From: Pseudomonadota bacterium
Lineage (GTDB): Bacteria; Pseudomonadota; Alphaproteobacteria; Rhodobacterales; Rhodobacteraceae
Assembly (NCBI GenBank): GCA_963205075.1
Contig: CAUJIU010000098.1
Span: 1 to 47,982, forward strand
Length of the DNA stretch: 47,982 bases
Direction of reading: 5' to 3'
The notes under the pieces: model-generated
Seen by the model: the letters and a program-made list of their open reading frames with translations, nothing else
Told to the model about the DNA's origin: nothing
The model's database searches: none
Shown: piece by piece, positions 25,321-35,457 of the stretch
Layout of the letters: each line of letters opens with the position of its first letter
How positions within the stretch are numbered: position 1 is the first letter of the stretch
Translations under genes and position numbers: made by a program

Positions 25321-26375
25321 GCGCCCCGCATCTGTGGCTGCGTGCCGAAGAGCGCGCCCACGAGGCCCGCACCGGCCTGACGCCCGACGGCGCGCGCGCC
25401 CTGATCGCGGCCGGTTTCCGCGTCACGGTCGAGGCCAGCCGCCAGCGGATCATCCCGCTTGACGCCTACATCGCCGCCGGCTGCGCCACCGCGCCCGAAG
25501 GCAGCTGGCCCGAAGCCCCCGATGACGCGGTGATCTTCGGGCTGAAGGAACTGCCCGAAAGCGAGGCGCCCCTGCGTCACGCCCACATCATGTTCGGCCA
25601 TGCCTACAAGGGCCAACCCTCGGGCCAGAAGCTGCTGGCCCGCTTCCGCGCCGGTGGCGGCCGCCTCCATGATCTCGAATACCTCACCGAAAGCTCCGGC
25701 CGCCGCGTCGCCGCCTTCGGCTACTGGGCCGGATATGCCGGCGCCGCCGTCGCGCTCCTGTGCTGGGCCGCCCAGGCGCGGGGCGACATCGCCGGCCCGG
25801 TCAGCAGCGTTGCCGATGCCGCCAGCCTGCGCGCGATGCTGGCATCGGAACTGGCCCCGTTCACCGATGCCCTGCCCAGCGTCCTGATCATCGGCGCGCT
25901 CGGCCGCGTCGGCACCGGCGCGGCCGATCTCTGCACCGCGCTCGGCATCACCCCCACCCGCTGGGACATGGCCGAGACCGCGCGCGGCGCCCCCTTCCCC
26001 GAGGTTCTCGACCACGCGATCTTTCTCAACTGCATCCTGGCGCGGCCCGGCACCCCGGTCTTCGTCCCGGCCTCCGCGCCCACCGATCCCCGCCGCCTGA
26101 GCGTGATCGGCGACATCGCCTGCGACCCAGACAGCGCCTTCTCCCCGATCAGGGTCTATGACCGCGCCACGACCTGGGACCAGCCCGCCCTGCGCGTGCA
26201 CCGGTCGCCGCCGCTCGACGTGACGGCGATCGACAACCTCCCCGCGCTGATGCCGCTGGAAAGCAGCGAGGATTTCGCGGCCCAGCTGCTGCCGCACCTG
26301 CTGCATCTCCAGACCGACCCCACCCGGACCTGGGCCCGTGCGCTGGCGCTCTACCAGCAGCATGCCAAAGCCTGA
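25317..26375 (+). CDS. Saccharopine dehydrogenase-like (L-lysine-forming type) protein
   Basis: A 352-residue protein resembling fungal LYS1, which interconverts saccharopine and lysine plus 2-oxoglutarate with NAD+. The alanine dehydrogenase-like N-domain shows LRAEERAHEARTGLTP and FGLKELP, then FGHAYKGQ. The nucleotide-binding turn VLIIGALGRVGTGA lies near residue 190. It starts at GTG 25317 overlapping the GST stop. No lysine-ketoglutarate reductase or other lysine gene adjoins it. Its true substrate could be another opine-like amino acid. About 110 bases including a terminator-like hairpin separate it from rnr. Confidence 0.85.
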   Translation: MSAPHLWLRAEERAHEARTGLTPDGARALIAAGFRVTVEASRQRIIPLDAYIAAGCATAPEGSWPEAPDDAVIFGLKELPESEAPLRHAHIMFGHAYKGQPSGQKLLARFRAGGGRLHDLEYLTESSGRRVAAFGYWAGYAGAAVALLCWAAQARGDIAGPVSSVADAASLRAMLASELAPFTDALPSVLIIGALGRVGTGAADLCTALGITPTRWDMAETARGAPFPEVLDHAIFLNCILARPGTPVFVPASAPTDPRRLSVIGDIACDPDSAFSPIRVYDRATTWDQPALRVHRSPPLDVTAIDNLPALMPLESSEDFAAQLLPHLLHLQTDPTRTWARALALYQQHAKA

Positions 26376-26422
26376 TCCCTTCATTTTGGCACAAATACCT
26401 TGGGGGTGAATGCCGCAGGCAG

Positions 26423-26445
26423 AGGGGGCAAAGCCCCCTGCTTTC
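26423..26445 (+). terminator. Terminator-like hairpin upstream of rnr
   Basis: Stem AGGGGGC (26423-26429), loop AAA, stem GCCCCCT (26433-26439), then GCTTTCC. Its T-run is short. It probably ends the phosphatase-GST-saccharopine dehydrogenase transcript. Confidence 0.6.
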
Positions 26446-26483
26446 CCCATGACGCGCCCGCCTTGCCGTGCTAGGCCAAGGCC

Positions 26484-28739
26484 ATGAGCCAGATCCCCAG
26501 CCGTGACCAGATCCTGCAATGGATCACCGACAATCCCACCCAGACCGCCAAGCGCGATATCGCCAGGGCGTTCGGCATCAAGGGCGCGGCCCGCATCGAC
26601 CTCAAGGCCATCCTGCGCGAGATGGAGGAAGACGGCCTGCTGACCAAGCGCCGCCATTCCTATCGCGACCCGGAGCACCTGCCCCCGGTTTCCCTCATCG
26701 CCATCACCGGCACCGATCCCGACGGCGACCTCCTGGCGCGGCCGCTCGAATGGCAGGGCACCGGGCGCGAACCGATGATCCGGATGGAGACCCGAGAGGG
26801 CGACGTGGCCCTGGCCGAGGGCGACCGCATCCTCGCCCGCCTGACCGAACTTTATGACGAGGAAGCTGACTATTCCGCCCGCCTGATCCGCAAGATCGGC
26901 ACCAACCCGCTGCGCATCCTGGGCATCTTCCGCAAGATGACCGAGGGCGGCCGGATCGTGCCGATCGACAAGCGCGACGACAAGCAGTGGATCATTCCGC
27001 AAGGCAGCGACAACGGCGCCAGGGACGGCGAACTGGTCGAGGCCGAGCAGGCCGGGCCCAAGGGCCGCCTCGGGCTGCCCAGGGCGCGCATCATCGCCCG
27101 CCTTGGCGACCCGACCGCCCCGCGCGCGGTCAGCCTGATCGCCATCCACCAGCACGGCATTCCCGACCACTTCCCGGACGCCGCCATTGCCGAGGCCGAC
27201 GCCGCCACCCCCGCCCCGGCCAAGGGCCGCGAGGACCTGACCGATCTGCCGCTGATCACCATCGACCCCGCCGATGCGCGCGACCGCGACGATGCGGTGA
27301 TGGCCGAGCCCGATCCGGACCCGGCCAATGCGGGCGGCTTCCTGATCTGGGTCGCCATCGCCGATGTGGCCCATTACGTCACCCCCGGTTCGGCGCTGGA
27401 CCACGAGGCGCGCAAGCGCGGCAACTCCACCTACTTCCCAGACCGGGTGGTGCCGATGCTGCCCGACCGGCTTTCGGGCGACCTGTGCTCGCTGCACGAA
27501 GACGTGCCGCGCGCCTGCATCGCCGTGCAGATGCGCATCGATGCCACCGGCACCAAGATCAGCCACAGGTTCACCCGCGGCATCATGCGGTCGGTCGCCT
27601 CGCTGAACTACGAGGATGTGCAGGCGGCGATGGATGGCCATCCGGCCCCCCGGGTCGAGCCGCTGCTCGACCCGGTGATCCGCCCGCTCTACGGCGCCTA
27701 TGCGGCACTGGCCCGCGCGCGCGCCGCGCGTCAGCCGCTCGACCTCGACCTGCCCGAGCGCAGCATCGTGCTGGACGAGGCCGGCAAGGTGGTCTCGATC
27801 GGCTTCAAGGACCGGCTCGACGCCCATCGCCTGATCGAGGAATTCATGGTGCTGGCCAATGTCGCCGCCGCCGAAGAGCTGATCCGCCGCAAGACCCCGC
27901 TGCTGTTCCGCGTCCATGAAGAACCCACCCCCGAAAAGCTGGAAGCCCTGCGCGAGGTGGCGCAGGCCTCCGGCCTCGTGCTCGCCAAGGGGCAGGTGCT
28001 GCGCACCGAGCATCTCAACCGGCTCTTGCGCCAGGCCGAGGGCACGCCGCAGGACGAGCTGATCAACATGGCCACCCTGCGCGCCATGACCCAGGCCTAT
28101 TACAACCCGGAGAATTTCGGGCATTTCGGCCTCGCCTTGCGCAACTACGCCCATTTCACCTCGCCGATCCGGCGCTATTCGGACCTGATCGTGCATCGCG
28201 GGCTGATCTCGGCCCATCGCTGGGGCAAGGACGGGCTGAGCCCCGAAGACATCGCGCTGCTGGACCAGACCGCGCAGGCGATCTCGGATACCGAGCGCCG
28301 CTCGATGATGGCCGAGCGCGATACCACCGACCGCTATCTGGCCTCGTTCCTCGCCGACCGGGTCGGCTCCGAGCTGACCGGGCGCATCAGCGGCATCGCC
28401 CGCTTCGGCGCCTTCGTCAAACTGGACGTGACCGGGGCCGATGCGCTGGTGCCGGTGCGCACGCTGGGCGCCGAATATTTCGACTTCGACGCGGGCGAGC
28501 AGACGCTGACCGGCGCCGAGTCGGGGCAGGTGATCCGGCTGGGCCAGAAGGTCAGCGTCAAGCTGACCGAGGCCGAGCCGGTCACCGGCGGCATCCTCGC
28601 CGAAATGCTGACGATCGAGGGGGCGGGCCTGGCGCGCGGCACCTCGCGCGGGCATGGCAAGGGTCCGCGCCGCCGCGCCAGCGTGGCCAGGCTGAAGGCC
28701 AACAAGGTCAAGCGCAAGGTCAAGCGTTCGCGGCGTTGA
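26484..28739 (+). CDS. rnr: Ribonuclease R
   Basis: A 751-residue 3'-to-5' exoribonuclease that degrades structured RNA in the cytoplasm. Order: a winged-helix N-domain (residues 1-65, QTAKRDIARAFGIKG), a cold-shock-like domain, the RNB catalytic domain with metal-binding aspartates in DPADARDRDDAV near residue 270, an S1 domain (RISGIARFGAFVKL, about 635-710), and a strongly basic tail ending VKRKVKRSRR. The length is normal for RNase R. It converges on rppH with only 39 bases between them. Confidence 0.95.
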   Translation: MSQIPSRDQILQWITDNPTQTAKRDIARAFGIKGAARIDLKAILREMEEDGLLTKRRHSYRDPEHLPPVSLIAITGTDPDGDLLARPLEWQGTGREPMIRMETREGDVALAEGDRILARLTELYDEEADYSARLIRKIGTNPLRILGIFRKMTEGGRIVPIDKRDDKQWIIPQGSDNGARDGELVEAEQAGPKGRLGLPRARIIARLGDPTAPRAVSLIAIHQHGIPDHFPDAAIAEADAATPAPAKGREDLTDLPLITIDPADARDRDDAVMAEPDPDPANAGGFLIWVAIADVAHYVTPGSALDHEARKRGNSTYFPDRVVPMLPDRLSGDLCSLHEDVPRACIAVQMRIDATGTKISHRFTRGIMRSVASLNYEDVQAAMDGHPAPRVEPLLDPVIRPLYGAYAALARARAARQPLDLDLPERSIVLDEAGKVVSIGFKDRLDAHRLIEEFMVLANVAAAEELIRRKTPLLFRVHEEPTPEKLEALREVAQASGLVLAKGQVLRTEHLNRLLRQAEGTPQDELINMATLRAMTQAYYNPENFGHFGLALRNYAHFTSPIRRYSDLIVHRGLISAHRWGKDGLSPEDIALLDQTAQAISDTERRSMMAERDTTDRYLASFLADRVGSELTGRISGIARFGAFVKLDVTGADALVPVRTLGAEYFDFDAGEQTLTGAESGQVIRLGQKVSVKLTEAEPVTGGILAEMLTIEGAGLARGTSRGHGKGPRRRASVARLKANKVKRKVKRSRR

Positions 28740-28740
28740 C

Positions 28741-28779
28741 GGCGCCGCCCGGCGGCACCGGGGCTGCCGCTCCGGCGCC
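28741..28779. repeat. Nested inverted repeat between rnr and rppH
   Basis: Outer arms GGCGCCG (28741-28747) and CGGCGCC (28773-28779), inner arms GCGGCA (28752-28757) and TGCCGC (28765-28770). It fills the whole space between two converging genes and may end transcription from both sides, but it lacks a T-run. Confidence 0.55.
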
Positions 28780-29261
28780 TAGAGCCGGTCCGCGAAGCTG
28801 GCCATGACCTGGGCATAGACCTCGCGCTTGAAGGGCACGATGCCGGCCAGCAGCTCAGCCGGCTGCGCCCATTTCCAGCGCGAGAATTCGGGGTGATCGG
28901 TGGCGATGTTCACATCCGCATCCTGCCCGTGAAACCGCATCAGGAACCACTTCTGCTCCTGCCCGCGATACCGGCCCTTCCAGATGTTGGGCACGATGTC
29001 GTGCGGCAGGTCATAGGCGAGCCAGCCCGGCGTTTCGGCCTCGATGGTCACCAGATCGGCGGTGACCCCGGTTTCTTCCCACAACTCGCGCAAGGCCGCC
29101 TCGCGCGGTGTTTCGCCCTTGTCGACGCCGCCTTGCGGCATCTGCCAGGCGTCCACGTCGCGGTCGCGGCGCTGGCCGACAAAGACCCCGCCCTGCCGGT
29201 TGACCAGCACCACCCCGACGCAGGGCCGGTAGGGCAGCCGGGCAATGTCTTGTGGCGTCAT
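28779..29261 (-). CDS. rppH: RNA pyrophosphohydrolase RppH (Nudix)
   Basis: A 160-residue Nudix hydrolase that removes pyrophosphate from mRNA 5' ends and starts decay. The Nudix box is complete ([18 protein letters not shown] then EETGV, residues about 43-65), with QMPQGG just before it and a late KWAQPAELL. Length and the start [16 protein letters not shown] match RppH. The longer in-frame start at 29357 has no family support. It lies 46 bases downstream of ctpA. Confidence 0.94.
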   Translation of the reverse strand: MTPQDIARLPYRPCVGVVLVNRQGGVFVGQRRDRDVDAWQMPQGGVDKGETPREAALRELWEETGVTADLVTIEAETPGWLAYDLPHDIVPNIWKGRYRGQEQKWFLMRFHGQDADVNIATDHPEFSRWKWAQPAELLAGIVPFKREVYAQVMASFADRL

Positions 29262-29307
29262 GTCAGTCCGTCCGATGGGGGCGGGGCCGTCTTCCGGCCC
29301 CGCAAGG

Positions 29308-30642
<1,335 letters not shown>

Positions 30643-30650
30643 CGTCTACC

Positions 30651-31793
30651 TCATTGCGCGGCGAACCAGTCCGCCGGATTGACCGGACCTTGCCCGTCTC
30701 TGACTTCAAGATAAAGGGTTTCTGTCTGAACCGGGGCCGCCGTGGCGGCGCTTTCAGTCAATATATCGTCAGCTTGCGGGGTCTCGCCACCCACAAGCCC
30801 GATGGGAGAGCCTTCCGGCAGAACCTCGCCCGCCTCGCCAAAGACCTCTGCCAGACCGGCGATGACGAACAGGATGCCCGGCGCCGGTTCGATGATGACG
30901 ACGTTGCCATAATCCAGAAGCGGGCCGCGAAACCGCAAGGTGGCGGCCACCGGCGCGGTCACCAGCGCATTCGGGCGGGTGGCAATCACCCAGCCGGGCC
31001 GGACCACGCCTGCCGCGTCGGATTCGTTGAAGCTGCGCAGGATCTGGCCCTGCACCGGCAGCGGCAGTTCGCCCATGCGCGCGGTGGAATCGGGCGCGGG
31101 CACGTCTTGGTCGGGCGCGTCGGGGTCGGGCGCGTCATCCAGCGTCAGGCCAGAGGCAAAGGCCTCGAGCGTCTCGGTCGAGGCCAGCAGCAGCGCGGTC
31201 TGGATCGGGTCTTCGGTAAAGCGGCGCGGCAGATCGGTGCGATCGGATATCGCCGCCGTCAGCGCCGTCCGCGCGGCCTGCGCACCCTCCAGCCCCTGCC
31301 GGAGCGTATCGGCCGCGTCTTCCTGCAACTGGCGCAGGATCGCCACTTCCTGAAGCTGGCCGCGCAGCACCTCGACCCGCGACTGAAGCGCGGGCGTGAC
31401 ATCGGCCAGCATCATCCCCGAGCGGGCCGTGCCCAGCGGCCCCGAAGGGTGCAACAGCAGGATCGGCGCCGGAGCGCGGCCCATGGTCTGCAGGACCGCG
31501 AGTAGTTGCGCCACGTCATCGGACTCGGCGTTGAGCTGGTTCTCGATGCTGCGCTGCCGGATCGCCGCTTGCCGCAGACCGTCGCGCAAGGCCGCCAGCC
31601 CGTCCTCATAGGCCCGCACCGTCTCGGTCAGCGCCGCCACGCGGTCGCGCTGGCGTTCGGCCTGTGCCAGCAGTTCCGCCGCCGCCGTCAGCCGGTCCGA
31701 GGCGGCCAGCGCCGCCTCGGCAGCGCGGCTCTGCCCCAGAACCGGAGCGCCCAGCGTCAGGGCTGCGGTCAGTGCGGCGGCAAGCAGCCTCAT
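30651..31793 (-). CDS. envC: Murein hydrolase activator EnvC-like protein (degenerate M23)
   Basis: A 380-residue periplasmic protein. The signal peptide is residues 1-20 (cleavage near VLGQS). A long coiled coil (about 22-225) follows, then a LytM/M23 fold (about 255-380). The LytM part reads LLDYGNVVIIEPAPG where active enzymes have the His ligands, so it has lost zinc and should activate amidases rather than cut murein, as known for E. coli EnvC. It overlaps gpmI (ATGA) upstream. The coiled coil is where FtsEX would bind. Confidence 0.88.
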   Translation of the reverse strand: MRLLAAALTAALTLGAPVLGQSRAAEAALAASDRLTAAAELLAQAERQRDRVAALTETVRAYEDGLAALRDGLRQAAIRQRSIENQLNAESDDVAQLLAVLQTMGRAPAPILLLHPSGPLGTARSGMMLADVTPALQSRVEVLRGQLQEVAILRQLQEDAADTLRQGLEGAQAARTALTAAISDRTDLPRRFTEDPIQTALLLASTETLEAFASGLTLDDAPDPDAPDQDVPAPDSTARMGELPLPVQGQILRSFNESDAAGVVRPGWVIATRPNALVTAPVAATLRFRGPLLDYGNVVIIEPAPGILFVIAGLAEVFGEAGEVLPEGSPIGLVGGETPQADDILTESAATAAPVQTETLYLEVRDGQGPVNPADWFAAQ

Positions 31794-33322
31794 CGTTCGA
31801 TCAGGCTGTGCCCGGTCATCTCGGGCGGCAGGTCCAGCCCCATCAGGTCCAGCACCGTCGGCGCCAGATCGGCCAGGCGGCCATCGTGCAGCCGCGCGCC
31901 CTCGGGCCCGCCAAAGACCGCCACCGGCACCGGGTTGGTGGTATGCGCGGTATGCGGGCCGCCGGTGACGGGATCGACCATCACCTCGCAATTGCCGTGA
32001 TCGGCGGTGACGACCATGGCGCCGCCCACCTCGCCCAGCGCCGCCATGGCCCGGCCCAGCCCCTGATCGACCGCCTCGCAGGCCTTGATCGCCGCCGCCA
32101 GATCGCCGGTATGGCCGACCATGTCGGGGTTGGCGTAGTTGACCACGATCAGGTCATAGCGCTTGCGGATTGCCGCCACCAAGGCCTCGGTCACTTCGCC
32201 CGCCGACATCTCGGGCTGGAGGTCATAGGTCGCCACCTTCGGCGATTTCGGCATCAGCCGGTCCTCGCCAACTTCCGGCACTTCCTTGCCGCCGTTGAGA
32301 AAGAAGGTGACGTGGGGGTATTTCTCGGTCTCGGCCAGGCGGAACTGGGTCAGGCCCTTCTGCGCCACCCAGGACCCCAGCGTGTTGCGGATGTCGCGCT
32401 TGGGAAAAACCGAGGCATACCAGGCGTTATGCGCGTCCGAATACTCGACCATGCCAAGCCGGGCCGCGAGTTGCGGCGCGGGGCCCCGGTCAAAGCCGCT
32501 GAAATCCGGCTGGGCGATGGCCGCCAGGATCTCGCGCGCCCGGTCGGCGCGAAAGTTGAGGCAGAACAGCCCGTCAGCGGGCCGAAACCCGGCATAGTCG
32601 CCGATGACCGTGGCGGGCAGGAACTCGTCGGTCTTGCCCGCGGCGTAGGATTGGGCGACGGCCTCGGCCGCCGTGCCAGCGCGCGCGCCCTCGCCCCGGA
32701 CCAGGGCGGCATAGGCGGTCTGCACCCGCTCCCAGCGGTTGTCGCGGTCCAGCGCCCAGTAGCGGCCGATCACCGTGCCGATCCGGGCACCTTTCGGCAG
32801 GCCGGCGGCCAGCTGGTCGATGAACCCGGCAGCAGAAGACGGCGCCACGTCGCGCCCGTCGGTGATCGCATGCACGATCACCGGCACCCCTGCCGCGGCC
32901 ACGATACCCGCCACGGCAAGGATATGGCTGATATGCCCGTGCACCCCGCCATCCGAAACCACGCCCAGCAGATGCGCCGCGCCACCGCTGGCCTTCAGCG
33001 CGGCGATGAAGCCCACCAAAGCGTCCGCGCGGGCAATCGAGCCATCCTCGATCGCCAGGTCGATCTGGCCCAGATCCATCGCCACCACCCGGCCAGCCCC
33101 GATATTGGTATGGCCCACTTCCGAGTTGCCCATCTGCCCGGACGGCAGCCCGACATCGGGCCCGTGGGTGACCAGCTGGGCATTGGGGCAGCTGGCCATC
33201 AGCGCATCGAAGTTGGGCGTATCGGCAAGCGCCGGGGCATTGGCCGCCGGGTCATCGCGCTTGCCCCAGCCATCGAGAATGCACAGGACGACCGGCTTCG
33301 GCGCGGATTGGGCTGCGGGCAT
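31790..33322 (-). CDS. gpmI: 2,3-bisphosphoglycerate-independent phosphoglycerate mutase
   Basis: A 510-residue glycolytic enzyme interconverting 3- and 2-phosphoglycerate in the cytoplasm with two manganese ions. It opens with VVLCILDGWGKRDD (metal site). The phosphorylated Ser is in GNSEVGHTNIGAGR, and the late metal ligands lie in NYANPDMVGHTG and VVTADHGNCE. Length is typical. An AAAGGAG site is 8 bases before the ATG. It heads the gpmI-envC-ctpA cluster. Confidence 0.96.
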   Translation of the reverse strand: MPAAQSAPKPVVLCILDGWGKRDDPAANAPALADTPNFDALMASCPNAQLVTHGPDVGLPSGQMGNSEVGHTNIGAGRVVAMDLGQIDLAIEDGSIARADALVGFIAALKASGGAAHLLGVVSDGGVHGHISHILAVAGIVAAAGVPVIVHAITDGRDVAPSSAAGFIDQLAAGLPKGARIGTVIGRYWALDRDNRWERVQTAYAALVRGEGARAGTAAEAVAQSYAAGKTDEFLPATVIGDYAGFRPADGLFCLNFRADRAREILAAIAQPDFSGFDRGPAPQLAARLGMVEYSDAHNAWYASVFPKRDIRNTLGSWVAQKGLTQFRLAETEKYPHVTFFLNGGKEVPEVGEDRLMPKSPKVATYDLQPEMSAGEVTEALVAAIRKRYDLIVVNYANPDMVGHTGDLAAAIKACEAVDQGLGRAMAALGEVGGAMVVTADHGNCEVMVDPVTGGPHTAHTTNPVPVAVFGGPEGARLHDGRLADLAPTVLDLMGLDLPPEMTGHSLIER

Positions 33323-33420
33323 GGATCGGGCTCCTTTGATCGCTCCCTTCTAGGCCAGCGGGCCGGGGAAATGAATAAGCCCCGGCACATCTTGGCGAAA
33401 AATAGCCGCACCTTCGCGCG

Positions 33421-35457
33421 CTATCGCCTCTCGAACCGGACCACGGCCGAGCGTCCGTCCGCGTCGATCACCGTCAGCTCCGAGAAACCGATGCCCGGAT
33501 CGGGCAGCTCGACCTGCCGGTCGCGCGACACCGCCACGGGGTAGCCATTGGCCAGCCAGGTGAAGGGCGCCGCCCCGTCGCTGACCTTGGCCACCAGCAG
33601 CGGGCCTTCCAGCACCGCACCATCGGGCGGAAAGTCGATGCGGGGGCCGGCCCGGTCCAGCGCCTCGCCCGCGCGCTGGAAGCGCTGCAAGGGCAGCGGC
33701 AATTCGGCGGTGGCAAGCAGCAGGGTGGCAGGCGGCGGCGGCGGGATCGGGTCGATGCGGGATTTCAGCCGCTCGAAGGCCGCGAACATCACCGGCGCCG
33801 CCAGATTGCCGCCAAAGGCGCCCGGCACCGGCGTGCCGTCGGCGCGGCCCATCCAGACCCCGATCACGTGGCGGCCATCGAAGCCGAGCGACCAGGCATC
33901 GCGGTAGCCGTAGGAGGTGCCGGTCTTGAAGGCGATGCCGGTGCCGCGCACACCGGGCGGGCGCGGCACTTCCAGCAGGATATCGGCCACTTCCCAGGCA
34001 GCCACCGGCCCCATGACGGCGACCGGGGCAAAGCCCGGCGTCTGGTCGCCGGTCCAGTGCAGGTCAACCCGGCGGCCCTCGTTGCCGATGGCCGCGTAGA
34101 GCCGCACCAGGTCTTCCAGCGTCATCCCGACGCCGCCCAGGGCCACCGCCAGTCCGGCCCGCCCGCCCGGCACCATCGGCGCCGCCCCGGCCCGGCGCAA
34201 CCCGGCAATCAGGTGCTGCGGTCCCAGCGCCTCGGTCACCGCCACGGCGGGGATGTTCAGCGACAGTTGCAGCGCGCTGCGCACCCGCAGCTCGCCGCGC
34301 CAGATGCCGTCGAAATTCTGCGGCTCGTAGCCGGAGAAATCGGTCGGGCGGTCGGCGATCATGGTTTCGGGATGGATCAGCCCCCGGTCGAAGCCCAGCC
34401 CGTAGATCAGCGGCTTGAGGGTCGAGCCCGGCGAGCGCAGGGCCTGCGTGAGGTCCAGATATCCGCCCCGCGCGCCGGTCGCGTAGCCGGCCGAGCCGAC
34501 CGAGGCCAGCACCTCGCCGGTCCGGTGATCGGCCACCAGAATGGCGATCTGCATCCCGTCCTGCCGCCCGCGCACCGCCCCGGCGGCCAGGTCTTCCATC
34601 CGGCCCTGCACCGCAGAGTCGATGGTCAGGTCGATGCTGGTGGCGGTCGGATCCTGCTCGCGCGCCCGGTCGGCCAGATGCGCGGCCAGCGTCGGCATCT
34701 CGAAGCGCTGGCCCAGGACCGGTTCGGCCCTCGCGGCCCGCACGCTGCCCTCGCTCAGCACCCCGGCATCCTGCATCCGCTCCAGCACCCGGTCACGCGC
34801 CGCCTGTGCCGTCCGGGGGTGCAGGTCGGGCCGGCGCGCGCTGGGCGATTGCGGCAGCGCCACCAGCAGCGCGGCTTCGGCCGGGGTCAGCCGGCGCGGC
34901 GGCTTGCCGAAATAGGCCAGGCTGGCGGCGCGGACCCCTTCCAGGTTGCCGCCGAAGGGTGCGCGGTTGAGGTAGAGCGTCAGGATCTGGTCCTTGTCCA
35001 GCCGCCGCTCCAGCGCCAGCGCCACGCGGATCTGCCGCAGCTTGCCGCGCCAGGTGCCGGTGCTGCCATCCTCGATCAGCCGCGCCACCTGCATGGTCAG
35101 GGTCGAGGCGCCCGAGACGATGCCGCCGGTGCGCAGCAACTGCCACCCCGCGCGGGCCATGGCGCGCGGGTCGACGCCGTCATGGTCGCGAAACCGCCGG
35201 TCCTCGTAGCGGATCAGCATCTCGACATAGGTCGGGTCCACCGCATCGAGCCCGACCGCCAGCCGCCAGCGCCCGTCAGCCACCGTATAGGCGCGAAGCA
35301 ACTGGCCGTCGCGGTCCAGCACCTCGACCGATTGCTCGGCGATCAGCGCCGGCAGCACCGTGGCGTCAATCCAGCGGTCCGCCGCGTCGCGGCCCGCGCC
35401 CAAACCCCAAAGCGCCAGCGCGCCCGCTGCAAGCAGACGCGCGGCCCGGCGGCTCAT
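33421..35457 (-). CDS. pbpC: Penicillin-binding protein 1C
   Basis: A 678-residue bifunctional murein synthase with an N-terminal membrane anchor (about residues 5-22). The GT51 transglycosylase domain has RYEDRRFRDHDGVDP near residue 90. The transpeptidase domain has SPGSTLKP (SxxK), SLN in LQLSLNIP and KTGTSYGYRDAW. A BiPBP_C beta domain ends the protein. The start lies in an ATGA overlap with the alpha-2-macroglobulin gene, the classical pbpC-yfhM pair. Confidence 0.95.
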   Translation of the reverse strand: MSRRAARLLAAGALALWGLGAGRDAADRWIDATVLPALIAEQSVEVLDRDGQLLRAYTVADGRWRLAVGLDAVDPTYVEMLIRYEDRRFRDHDGVDPRAMARAGWQLLRTGGIVSGASTLTMQVARLIEDGSTGTWRGKLRQIRVALALERRLDKDQILTLYLNRAPFGGNLEGVRAASLAYFGKPPRRLTPAEAALLVALPQSPSARRPDLHPRTAQAARDRVLERMQDAGVLSEGSVRAARAEPVLGQRFEMPTLAAHLADRAREQDPTATSIDLTIDSAVQGRMEDLAAGAVRGRQDGMQIAILVADHRTGEVLASVGSAGYATGARGGYLDLTQALRSPGSTLKPLIYGLGFDRGLIHPETMIADRPTDFSGYEPQNFDGIWRGELRVRSALQLSLNIPAVAVTEALGPQHLIAGLRRAGAAPMVPGGRAGLAVALGGVGMTLEDLVRLYAAIGNEGRRVDLHWTGDQTPGFAPVAVMGPVAAWEVADILLEVPRPPGVRGTGIAFKTGTSYGYRDAWSLGFDGRHVIGVWMGRADGTPVPGAFGGNLAAPVMFAAFERLKSRIDPIPPPPPATLLLATAELPLPLQRFQRAGEALDRAGPRIDFPPDGAVLEGPLLVAKVSDGAAPFTWLANGYPVAVSRDRQVELPDPGIGFSELTVIDADGRSAVVRFERR

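Noticed and set aside
25191..28655. An 1154-codon open frame on the - strand
   Set aside because: It is antisense to the saccharopine dehydrogenase-like gene and rnr, both of which have clear motifs. Its composition is that of a shadow frame.
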